A stretch of 13,889 nucleotides of DNA from Pseudomonadota bacterium (GTDB taxonomy: Bacteria; Pseudomonadota; Alphaproteobacteria; Rhizobiales; Rhizobiaceae). The stretch is from positions 1 through 13,889 of the forward strand of contig JAEXMK010000223.1 in NCBI GenBank assembly GCA_023444445.1, read 5' to 3'. The notes under the pieces were generated by a model. The model was not told where the DNA came from. It ran no database searches and saw only the letters and a program-made list of their open reading frames with translations. Shown in pieces: positions 8,234 through 13,889 of the stretch. The first letter of the stretch is position 1; the number at the start of each line of letters is the position of its first letter. Made by a program: the position numbers and the translations under genes.

Positions 8234-8581
8234 TCAGTCGTGAGTTTCATCCGCCTTCGCTTGGCTTTTGCTCCAGTAATGGTCGGATATGTTCTGCGCA
8301 TTCCGGATGATATGGGATGCGACTTCAGGGTCCCCGCCTTCGAATGTTTCCCCGTCGGCTCCGCATAGTCGCAGGAAGAGCTGCTGATGCGCGGTGGCGA
8401 CAAAATATTCATAGGCGGGAGGCTCGATATCGGAGCCAATGGCCTGAAGTTCTTCGGCGGCCTTCGTGCTGGCCCGCTCAAGCGCCGCGTAAATTGCAGC
8501 CATCATCGCTTCTTCTGTTTGTTCAAATATATCCTGGGCTTGCTGTTCGGCGGGTGTCAGGATGGGGCAGCTGTCATTCAC
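8234..8581 (-). CDS. Small acidic helical protein, function unknown
   Basis: A 115-residue protein I cannot assign to a named family. It begins (GTG read as M)NDSCPILTP, is acidic, and is probably mainly helical: a long amphipathic stretch covers about 11-49 (AQDIFEQTEEAMMAAIYAAL), then a proline-containing turn DIEPPAYEYF (51-60) and a second helical part. There is no signal peptide or membrane segment. Two cysteines (C5 and C73) and the conserved-looking segment LCGADGETFEGGDPE (72-86) may help a profile search. The GTG at 8579-8581 is chosen because AGGAG lies 9 nt upstream; an upstream ATG at 8626 lacks such a site and adds a polar 15-residue tail. Codon use matches the neighbours, supporting a real gene. 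The 104-bp gap to the YunG-like gene shows no clear terminator, so both may share a transcript. Confidence 0.7.
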   Translation of the reverse strand: MNDSCPILTPAEQQAQDIFEQTEEAMMAAIYAALERASTKAAEELQAIGSDIEPPAYEYFVATAHQQLFLRLCGADGETFEGGDPEVASHIIRNAQNISDHYWSKSQAKADETHD

Positions 8582-8685
8582 GGGGCATTTCTCCTCTTGG
8601 TGCGCCTCGTTTCGTTGCCCAATCATATGTCATGGATTGTGTCCGCATTGCGGGAAACGCCGGGATCAATGCATTTTAAAGTGGA

Positions 8686-9033
8686 TTAACCGTGCCCCAA
8701 CGCCTTCCTGATGCAGGCGCTGAGATAGGCATATTGCAGTGGTGTGATCTTTGCCATCGCTTCGGTGCGGGTGGCAGGCCTGTCTTGATAACCGACTGGA
8801 ATATCAAACTGGGCGAAGGTGAAATCCCAGCGAATGTCATCGACGATATTGTAGAAATGATCGGCGCCGCTGACGGCGGTTTTGGCGATCTCACCGCCGA
8901 AAATATCCTGAACCACCAGGGCGGTGACGCTGCCCTGTCCGCGGGCGGGGTTTTCCCGCGACCACAGGCTGCTGGTCTCGCCCGACCAACTTTTCCTCAG
9001 CGCATAATAAAGTCGTTCGGCATGATCCTGCAT
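8686..9033 (-). CDS. YunG-like small protein, function unknown
   Basis: A 115-residue protein resembling the YunG family (named for Bacillus subtilis YunG), whose biochemical role is not known to me. Matching features in order are RKSWSGETS (13-21), the NPARGQGSVTALVVQD segment (28-43), FGGEI (45-49), HFYNIVDD (59-66), and DFTFAQF (70-76), ending in a helix. It has no signal peptide or membrane segment. As I recall the family, a cysteine stands in the GQC segment ahead of a conserved histidine; here the position is G34, so a thiol-based activity, if the family has one, would be lost. The start ATG has a weak GGGAAAG about 8 nt upstream. The phytase-like gene upstream ends in a terminator, so this gene probably has its own promoter in the 50-bp gap 9034-9082, which also holds the small inverted repeat CGGAGCC/GGCTCCG (9053-9067). 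Confidence 0.75.
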   Translation of the reverse strand: MQDHAERLYYALRKSWSGETSSLWSRENPARGQGSVTALVVQDIFGGEIAKTAVSGADHFYNIVDDIRWDFTFAQFDIPVGYQDRPATRTEAMAKITPLQYAYLSACIRKALGHG

Positions 9034-9082
9034 GAAGTGGTCTTTCCCGTTTCGGAGCCGGGCTCCGGGTCAGGCATGACTA

Positions 9083-9132
9083 GAAAAAAGCGGAGCGCCG
9101 CGCCTCCCCTGGAGGTTGCAAGGACGCTCCGC
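9083..9132 (-). terminator. Intrinsic terminator of the phytase-like gene
   Basis: On the minus strand GCGGAGCG (9132-9125) pairs with CGCTCCGC (9097-9090) in a perfect 8-bp stem, with a nested CCTCC/GGAGG hairpin inside (9103-9115), followed at once by six T (9089-9084). It lies about 60 bp past the phytase-like stop, with another hairpin (9161-9184) between. Confidence 0.85.
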
Positions 9133-9160
9133 CCTGTTGAATATGCGCGGTCGCGCGGGT

Positions 9161-9184
9161 GGTGCCGGAACCAGTTCCGGCACC
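9161..9184 (-). repeat. Perfect 11-bp inverted repeat next to a stop codon
   Basis: GGTGCCGGAAC (9161-9171) and GTTCCGGCACC (9174-9184) are perfect inverted repeats 2 bp apart; in RNA the innermost pairs would open to form the loop. The element begins 7 bp after the TAA of the phytase-like gene. It lacks a T run on the minus strand but precedes the true terminator, so it may protect the 3' end of the mRNA. On the plus strand it is followed by four T, but no plus-strand gene leads into it. Confidence 0.6.
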
Positions 9185-9191
9185 GTTTTGC

Positions 9192-10550
9192 TTACTTGGC
9201 GTCGAGCAGATCCTTGACTTCAAGGAGGACGAATTCGTTATCATCAGCCTTGTCCAGCGCGCGGCCGGCCGAGAAGGGCAGGTTGTTGTCGTTGCCGACG
9301 ATGATGTGCGTGGCGTCAACGCGGTCGACATTCTCGATGGTGACGAAAGGCATGTCGTAATAGCCGTTGCCGCCGCCCTGACGCTTCTTGTTATCAGGAT
9401 CGGAGATCTTCAGAAGATCGATATAGCCGATCTTGCGCGCGGCCTTGCCGACATTGGTGTCGTTAAATTCGATCTTGTAGATGCGCTTGACCTTGGAAGC
9501 CCGGGCGAAGCAGTCGGCGGCCGGAGCCTTGGGGTCGGCGCAGGCCTTGTCGGCGGTGCCGGCACCGTTGTCGCGCTCGATGACAAGAGCGGTCGCGTCA
9601 TCCAGCATGTTGAAGTCGCCGATCGCCTCGCCGCCTTCCGCCAGCGGATAAAGCCAGGTGCGGCCGGTCCACTCTTTCTTGGCGGTGTCGAGTTCGATGA
9701 TCCGAAGGCCGGTCGAACCGTCTTCGGTTTTCTCTACCTGGCCGTCAGCGGTGTAGAGCGGGCCTTCCAGCAGGCCGTAGAGCTTCGAACCGTCCTTGGA
9801 GAGCGCCATGCCTTCATAACCACCTGATCGTTTCAGGTTGAAGGCAGGCATTTTCTGCGTCGGGTTGCCGGGCAGGGCCAGAGCCGGGTGATCCGGCGAC
9901 TTCACCTCGATGTCACCGGCCTTGGTGGCGATGACGTCGGTCAGCTTGCCGTCACGTGTGAATTTCAGGATGTAAGGACCGAATTCCTCGCCCACCCAGA
10001 AACCATCGGCAACCGGCTGAATGGATTCGACATCGAAATCGGCGCCCGTCAGGTAACGCTTTGCGGTGCCTTCCAGAACGATCGGGAAGGGTGCCTTCAT
10101 GTCCGGGTCGGAGAGGAAGACGGTTTCAAGCGCGTTGACCTTGCCGGCGTCCCAGTCGAACTTCAGATTGTGAAGCATCAGCATGGCGTCGCTGGAATTC
10201 AGCTTGGAACCGAAACCATTGTCGGAAAGGCTCCAGAAGCTGCCGTCCGGCATTGCCTTGATGCCGGAAAAGCCCTGCATCGGCTGGCCGTTGAACGGCA
10301 TGGAAAGGCCGGTCGGGCGAACGCCGTCCTTGCCGGGCACGGTGCCGAGGCCTTCAGCGCGCTTGCGGTCTGCCGTGGTGAACTTGGCGGACGTCTTGAG
10401 GTGCTCCGGCGCATCGGCCGGTGCGGCGATGATGGTGTTGGCCGGCAGAATGGCGTGGGAGACCAGCTTTGCCGGAAACTCCTTCTCAGCCGCGTGCGAT
10501 GCGGTGGCGAGCGCGAGAACCGCGCAGGATGCGAAAAGAATGTGCTTCAT
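9192..10550 (-). CDS. Exported phytase-like protein (esterase-like activity of phytase family)
   Basis: A 452-residue protein with a Sec signal peptide (MKHILFASCAVLALATASHA, cleavage likely after residue 20), so periplasmic or secreted. The mature part fits the Phytase-like family (PF13449), a beta-propeller-like group: GFSGIKAMPDGSFWSLSDNGFGSKLNS, GFWVGEEFGPYILKF, GGYEGMALSKDGSKLYGLLEGP, and VERDNGAG-like repeats rich in D/E/N that could bind Ca2+. Despite the family name, few members have proven phytase activity, so phosphate-ester hydrolysis is plausible but not shown. The ATG at 10548-10550 is set by the signal peptide, with GAGG upstream; the frame is open to 10739 but the upstream part does not look like protein and overlaps the cyclase end. 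A candidate PHO box lies 56 bp upstream, and two hairpins follow the gene. Confidence 0.88.
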   Translation of the reverse strand: MKHILFASCAVLALATASHAAEKEFPAKLVSHAILPANTIIAAPADAPEHLKTSAKFTTADRKRAEGLGTVPGKDGVRPTGLSMPFNGQPMQGFSGIKAMPDGSFWSLSDNGFGSKLNSSDAMLMLHNLKFDWDAGKVNALETVFLSDPDMKAPFPIVLEGTAKRYLTGADFDVESIQPVADGFWVGEEFGPYILKFTRDGKLTDVIATKAGDIEVKSPDHPALALPGNPTQKMPAFNLKRSGGYEGMALSKDGSKLYGLLEGPLYTADGQVEKTEDGSTGLRIIELDTAKKEWTGRTWLYPLAEGGEAIGDFNMLDDATALVIERDNGAGTADKACADPKAPAADCFARASKVKRIYKIEFNDTNVGKAARKIGYIDLLKISDPDNKKRQGGGNGYYDMPFVTIENVDRVDATHIIVGNDNNLPFSAGRALDKADDNEFVLLEVKDLLDAK

Positions 10551-10590
10551 GATGGAGACCCCTCGATACCTGTTGAAGACAGGATTGAGG

Positions 10591-10623
10591 CGATAGGGTC
10601 GCCGCATGACAGGCAGGTGATTG
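10591..10623 (-). promoter_or_regulatory. Candidate PHO box and -10 element of the phytase-like gene
   Basis: On the minus strand CAATCAC (10623-10617, 4/7 to CTGTCAT) and CTGTCAT (10612-10606, 7/7) are 11 bp apart, as in a PhoB box. CTATCG follows at 10596-10591, 9 bp later, and resembles the rhizobial -10 CTATAT. Transcription would start near 10584, leaving a leader of about 33 nt. One half-site is poor, so this is weaker than the ppk box; the phosphate-related product is supportive context. Confidence 0.45.
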
Positions 10624-10634
10624 TCGTTTGAAGC

Positions 10635-10652
10635 TTTGATGAATTTTGATGA
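10635..10652. repeat. TTTGATGA direct repeat, 10-bp period
   Basis: TTTGATGA occurs at 10635-10642 and again at 10645-10652, one helical turn apart, in the 152-bp gap between the cyclase stop and the phytase-like start and just upstream of the candidate PHO box. Phased repeats can be activator sites, but the motif is short and may be chance. No clear terminator for the cyclase was found here; the only candidate is a weak GGCT/AGCC hairpin without a T run at about 10680-10695. Confidence 0.3.
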
Positions 10653-10702
10653 CGGCTGCCGTATCCAAACGGAACGGCGCGGCTTTTTCCAGCCAATTGC
10701 CC

Positions 10703-11731
10703 TTATGCGGCAGGGGCCTGATACTGGCTGAGCGTGCATACACCCAGCGTTTGGCCACGGCCCTTGACCGCATGTTCGCCGAGATATTCGCTGCGCACAC
10801 CCTTTGGAAGCACCAGCTGATGGGCAAGGTCTGCGGAAATCAGCACCGGGTGGCCGAGCATCTTGCTCAGTGATTCGAGTCGCGAGGTCGTGTTCACCGT
10901 ATCGCCGAAATAGGTGATCTTGTGATGGTCGACGCCGATTTCTGCGGTAATGACAGGCCCGCCATGGATGGCAAAGCGCAGGCGCGGCACTTCACCGAAG
11001 CGGGAAATCCACATGTCGCGTTTTTCTTCGATGGTCGCCAGAATATCGAAGACACAGCGCACGCAGGCCGCCCGCCTGATCGCCATGTGATAGGGCCAGG
11101 TGATGATGGCGGCGTCGCCAATATAGTCATCGATGACGCCGCCGTGTTTCCTGACAGGTGCGGCATAGCTCGCGAAGATTTCGCCGAGAAACTCCTGGGC
11201 CTTCAGGTCTCCATTGGTTTCGGCAAAGGAGGTGGAGCCGACAAGATCGATGAAGATGAAGACACGGTCTTCGCTGACCGGCCGGCGATAGCGCCCGAGA
11301 ATGAGATCGATGAAGATGTCGCGACCAAGAAGTTCACGCACCCGCATGATAAAAACGATGATGCCGCAGACGATGAGGGTGAAGACGAGCGTCTGCACTT
11401 CTGCATGCACCGCCCGTTTCCAGGTGCCGGGAAATATCCCGCTCAGCCACAGGATGGTGCCGCCAAGCCCGAAACCACAAAAAACGAGAACGGCATAGAT
11501 GATCAGACCGACGGCGATATAGACCGGTGTCGGCAATGCGCTGACCCGCCGCGACAGGCCGGGCATGATGTACCCGCGCTCAAAAGCGAGAATGGGTGCG
11601 CAGGCGAATAGCGCATAGGTCGCGCCGATCAGCGCGCCGCCGCCATATTCCAGAAAGGCGTAGGCCACCCCGGCGCCGGCCACGGCAACGAAGAGCACCA
11701 CGTAATCCAGAATGGGCAGCAATTTTCTCAT
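10703..11731 (-). CDS. Membrane-anchored class III adenylate/guanylate cyclase-like protein
   Basis: A 342-residue protein with about five hydrophobic segments (9-27, 33-50, 68-84, 86-100, 112-130) and a C-terminal class III cyclase domain (about 156-320) that would face the cytoplasm. Both metal-binding aspartates are present, D162 in FIDLVGST and D206 in YIGDA, as are the transition-state residues N280 and R284 (GDTVNTTSRLES), so catalysis looks possible. The substrate-selecting pair is unusual: the lysine of the usual NKFIGD motif is D202, and the aspartate of the usual MDYTVIGD motif is K271. The product (cAMP, cGMP or none) is therefore uncertain. The start is MRKLLPIL at 11731; the frame remains open upstream to 11875, but that part crosses the terminator of the next gene, and the ribosome binding site at 11731 is poor. 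Confidence 0.88.
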   Translation of the reverse strand: MRKLLPILDYVVLFVAVAGAGVAYAFLEYGGGALIGATYALFACAPILAFERGYIMPGLSRRVSALPTPVYIAVGLIIYAVLVFCGFGLGGTILWLSGIFPGTWKRAVHAEVQTLVFTLIVCGIIVFIMRVRELLGRDIFIDLILGRYRRPVSEDRVFIFIDLVGSTSFAETNGDLKAQEFLGEIFASYAAPVRKHGGVIDDYIGDAAIITWPYHMAIRRAACVRCVFDILATIEEKRDMWISRFGEVPRLRFAIHGGPVITAEIGVDHHKITYFGDTVNTTSRLESLSKMLGHPVLISADLAHQLVLPKGVRSEYLGEHAVKGRGQTLGVCTLSQYQAPAA

Positions 11732-11738
11732 GTCGGTT

Positions 11739-11777
11739 CTTGGGTCTCGGGAAGGGAAGCCTTGGGTCTCGGGAAGG
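11739..11777. repeat. 17-bp tandem direct repeat in the cyclase leader
   Basis: CTTGGGTCTCGGGAAGG occurs at 11739-11755 and 11761-11777, identical over 17 bp with a 22-bp period. It sits 8 bp upstream of the cyclase start codon, inside the transcribed leader if the promoter is further out. It may be a replication-slippage duplication or a paired protein or RNA site. No CTTGAC-type promoter was found in the 206-bp gap 11732-11937. Confidence 0.7.
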
Positions 11778-11849
11778 AAGAACTGGCCGCTCCCGTCTGC
11801 GAAGCTTCTGTTGCGGTCATATGCGACATTAATGTGGAAAATGCGCTGC

Positions 11850-11875
11850 AAAAAGTGACCTTTCGGTAAGGTCAC
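11850..11875 (-). terminator. Intrinsic terminator of the secreted four-cysteine protein gene
   Basis: On the minus strand GTGACCTT (11875-11868) pairs perfectly with AAGGTCAC (11862-11855) around a 5-nt loop and is followed directly by five T (11854-11850). It lies 62 bp past the stop at 11938 and separates that gene from the cyclase. Confidence 0.88.
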
Positions 11876-11937
11876 ATGAAGGATTGGAAAGGTTGTTGCC
11901 CTGTTGCCGCAAAACGGGCACCGATGCCGCGTTACGT

Positions 11938-12552
11938 CTAATATGATGTTCTGTAATAGACCGTTTCAAGCGGGGATTGCGGCCGGTCGTCCGGTGACCG
12001 GTTGGACCATTCGACAGGAAAGGCGGCAAAACGCAGCCGGTTGCCGTCGATCCATGCCCGGTCGAACAGGGTATCTCCCTTGCCGGCGAAGTTGGCGGCC
12101 GCGCAGGTCCTGCCTTCGACATTAAAGGGGGTGTTCTCCTTCCAGCCGCTCAGGCCGCAGCCGACGCCTTTCGGGTCGCCATTATAGTGCGCAACGACGT
12201 CTGCGTCGTTCGGCGTCATGGTGATCGAGGTGACGGTATGGGCAAAAAGCAGGCTGTCGTGCTCTTTCAGACCGCCATCCAGCGTGCCTTCGTAACGCAC
12301 CTGCACCGTGGGTTGCTGGCAGCCGTTGCGGGCATAGATCTGCGAAACGGCGTGCATGCGGTCGCCGCGTATCGTGATGCGGGTGATGACGCCGTGCCAG
12401 TCGCTCTTGCCGATCCTCAGGCAGTCGGTCGTCCATTCGCCCTGAAGGTCGACCTTGCCGTCGTCGGCGCGGGCGGGAAGGGCGGCAGGGATGGGGAGAA
12501 TACCTGCGGCCGCCAGAAGGGCGACCAGCAGCGGCGTGCGGGCAGGTTTCAT
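11938..12552 (-). CDS. Exported protein with four cysteines, function unknown
   Basis: A 204-residue protein I cannot name. It has a clear Sec signal peptide (MKPARTPLLVALLAAAGILP, cleavage likely after ARA at 27-29), so it is periplasmic or secreted. The mature part opens DLQGEWTTDC and looks mainly beta-stranded, with alternating polar and hydrophobic residues such as HGVITRITIRGDRM and LLFAHTVTSITMTPNDADVVAHY, perhaps a lipocalin- or avidin-like barrel; that is inference from pattern only. Four cysteines (C44, C78, C132, C150) are all in the exported part and could form two disulfides. The ATG at 12550-12552 is set by the signal peptide and a GAGGG 8 nt upstream. A strong terminator follows. 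It appears to be transcribed alone, 111 bp after rnd. Confidence 0.75.
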   Translation of the reverse strand: MKPARTPLLVALLAAAGILPIPAALPARADDGKVDLQGEWTTDCLRIGKSDWHGVITRITIRGDRMHAVSQIYARNGCQQPTVQVRYEGTLDGGLKEHDSLLFAHTVTSITMTPNDADVVAHYNGDPKGVGCGLSGWKENTPFNVEGRTCAAANFAGKGDTLFDRAWIDGNRLRFAAFPVEWSNRSPDDRPQSPLETVYYRTSY

Positions 12553-12615
12553 GGAAAGACCCTCAAAGCGCAAACATCGGCAAAGAGATGGAACGCGATA
12601 CGGGCAAAATTGGGG

Positions 12616-12642
12616 TAGAGCAGTTCCAGTCAAAGCGGAAAC
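12616..12642. repeat. Possible remnant of a rhizobial intergenic repeat
   Basis: The gap between rnd and the exported-protein gene holds TAGAGCAGTTCCAG followed by TCAAAGCGGAAAC, which resembles one arm of the short repeats rich in AGAGCA-TTCC and AAGCGG that are common between Agrobacterium and Rhizobium genes. The matching second arm is missing, so it would be a truncated copy. This rests on memory of the repeat, not an alignment. Confidence 0.25.
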
Positions 12643-12663
12643 TCTCCAGCGGCGGGCGGGTGA

Positions 12664-13824
12664 TTACGGCTCGCTTGCCGCAACCTCAACCGCCTCGACC
12701 TTCTTGCCGGCAAAACGCAGGGCCACTTCGCCGTTGATGAGTTTCAGCGCCACATCGCCGAAGAGTTCGCGCCGCCAGCCGCTCAGTGCCCCCACGGTCG
12801 CGTTTTCGCCTTCAGCGGCGATCTTGTCCAGATCGTCGCTGTTGGCGATGACCTTGGCGGCAACGCCGTGTTTGTCGGCCGTCAGCTTCAGCAGAACCTT
12901 TAAGAGTTCCACGGCAGCACCGGAGCCTTCCGGCGCGTGGCTGTGGCGCGGCGCCTTGGGCATTTCCTCTTTCGGAAGCGCCAGCGCGGCATTTACGGTT
13001 TCGACGATGGCGGTGCCGGAAGTGGAGCGTTCCCAGCCTTTGGGGATGGTACGAAGCCGCGACAGCGCCTCGGCGTCCTTCGGCTGCTGCTGGGCGATTT
13101 CGAAGATCGCATCGTCTTTCAGGACGCGGGAACGCGGCACGTTGCGCGAACGCGCCTCACGCTCGCGCCAGGCGGCGACGAATTTGAGGATGGCGAGTTC
13201 GGTCGGCTTGCGCAGGCGCGATTTCAGCCGCAGCCACGCATCGTCGGGATGCATGTCATAGGTGTCACGCGATTCCAGAATATCCATCTCTTCGGTCAGC
13301 CACAGCGAGCGGCCCTCACGCTCCAGCTGCGCCTTCAACGAGAGATAGACGTCGCGCAGATGGGTCACGTCGGCCAGCGCGTAATCCAGCTGCTTTTCGG
13401 TCAGCGGGCGGCGGCTCCAGTCGGTGAAGCGCGAGGATTTGTCGATCTGCACGTTCTTGATCTTCTGCACCAGCTGGTCGTAGGAGATCGAATCGCCGAA
13501 ACCGCAAACCATGGCGGCGACCTGGGTGTCGAAGATCGGGTGCGGGATGAGCCCGCCGAGATGGTAGATGATTTCGATATCCTGCCGCGCGGCGTGGAAA
13601 ACCTTCACGACAGCAGGATTGGCCATCAGCTCGAAAAGCGGCGTCAGATCGAGACCCTTGGCGAGCGGGTCGACCAGCACCTCAAGCGTCGGGCTTGCCA
13701 TCTGCACGAGGCACAGCTCCGGCCAGAAGGTCGTTTCCCGCAGGAACTCGGTGTCGATGGTGATGAATTCCGATTTCGCCAGTTCCGTGCAGGCTTCGGC
13801 GAGGGCGGCAGTCGTTTCAATCAT
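12664..13824 (-). CDS. rnd: Ribonuclease D
   Basis: A 386-residue 3'-5' exoribonuclease that trims tRNA and other small RNA precursors in the cytoplasm. The DEDDy active site is complete: D24 and E26 in IDTEF (Exo I), D82 in HAARQDIEII (Exo II), and Y148 and D152 in DYALAD (Exo III). An HRDC domain follows (RKPTELAILKFVAAWREREA, about 210-280) with a second, weaker HRDC-like region at about 305-365, as in E. coli RNase D (375 residues). The ATG at 13822-13824 is chosen because the protein then begins just before the Exo domain; its ribosome binding site is weak. The frame continues 20 residues upstream without family likeness. On the minus strand TTGACA (13884-13879) lies upstream but lacks a good -10 partner. 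Confidence 0.95.
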   Translation of the reverse strand: MIETTAALAEACTELAKSEFITIDTEFLRETTFWPELCLVQMASPTLEVLVDPLAKGLDLTPLFELMANPAVVKVFHAARQDIEIIYHLGGLIPHPIFDTQVAAMVCGFGDSISYDQLVQKIKNVQIDKSSRFTDWSRRPLTEKQLDYALADVTHLRDVYLSLKAQLEREGRSLWLTEEMDILESRDTYDMHPDDAWLRLKSRLRKPTELAILKFVAAWREREARSRNVPRSRVLKDDAIFEIAQQQPKDAEALSRLRTIPKGWERSTSGTAIVETVNAALALPKEEMPKAPRHSHAPEGSGAAVELLKVLLKLTADKHGVAAKVIANSDDLDKIAAEGENATVGALSGWRRELFGDVALKLINGEVALRFAGKKVEAVEVAASEP

Positions 13825-13889
13825 TGCAAATGGCCACTCGTGAAAATTATCCGTCTTACTTTCCCTTTGCCGGGCGCATGTCAATACAA

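Noticed and set aside
9053..9067. CGGAGCC/GGCTCCG inverted repeat in the YunG-like leader
   Set aside because: Only a 6-bp stem with a 3-nt loop, no T run and no other sign of function; noted in the gene entry only.
9159..9827. A 222-residue plus-strand frame opposite the phytase-like gene
   Set aside because: It begins in the 3' hairpin and mirrors a complete signal-peptide protein; no ribosome site or domain.
13856..13884. TTGACA as the -35 of an rnd promoter on the minus strand
   Set aside because: No -10-like hexamer occurs at a 16-18 bp spacing; the best is AAGTAA. The upstream context is cut by the window edge.

Overview
The window is a contig-end piece of an alphaproteobacterial chromosome, most likely from the Agrobacterium/Rhizobium group. 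That assignment rests on protein character (PurM, HdaA, PPK1, PPX and a DEDDy RNase D of rhizobial type), high GC coding DNA, a CTTGAC-N18-CTATCT promoter close to the rhizobial sigma-70 consensus, and PHO-box-like 11-bp repeats. No database search was run, so genus is an inference. Bases 1-80 are not genomic: they are a degraded Illumina Nextera P7 adapter with an identifiable i7 index, joined to the chromosome at base 81.

Left block (81-1532, minus strand): the 5' half of purM (purine synthesis), cut by the contig end, preceded by a SAM-dependent methyltransferase. Central block (1662-7388, plus strand): a promoter drives a PerM/AI-2E-family membrane protein and hdaA (replication-initiation control), 3 bp apart. 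A PHO-box promoter then drives ppk1 and ppx, which overlap by ATGA and make and degrade polyphosphate. This set (purM, perM, hda, ppk, ppx) is also clustered in E. coli, so it is an old neighbourhood.

Right block (7404-13824, all minus strand, meeting ppx tail to tail with a 15-bp gap): a hexapeptide acetyltransferase whose ribosome binding site lies inside a 9-bp stem, a small helical hypothetical protein, a YunG-like protein, a secreted phytase-like protein with a candidate PHO box and a strong terminator, a membrane-anchored class III nucleotide cyclase with unusual substrate-binding residues, a secreted four-cysteine protein with its own terminator, and RNase D (rnd). These are mostly separate transcription units rather than one operon.

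The theme that can be supported is phosphate: polyphosphate synthesis and breakdown, plus a phytase-like exported protein, each with PhoB-type repeats upstream. I found no CRISPR array, transposon, prophage, tRNA, rRNA or clear undescribed multi-gene system. Every genomic gap between genes is about 210 bp or shorter, and what each holds is given in the entries.
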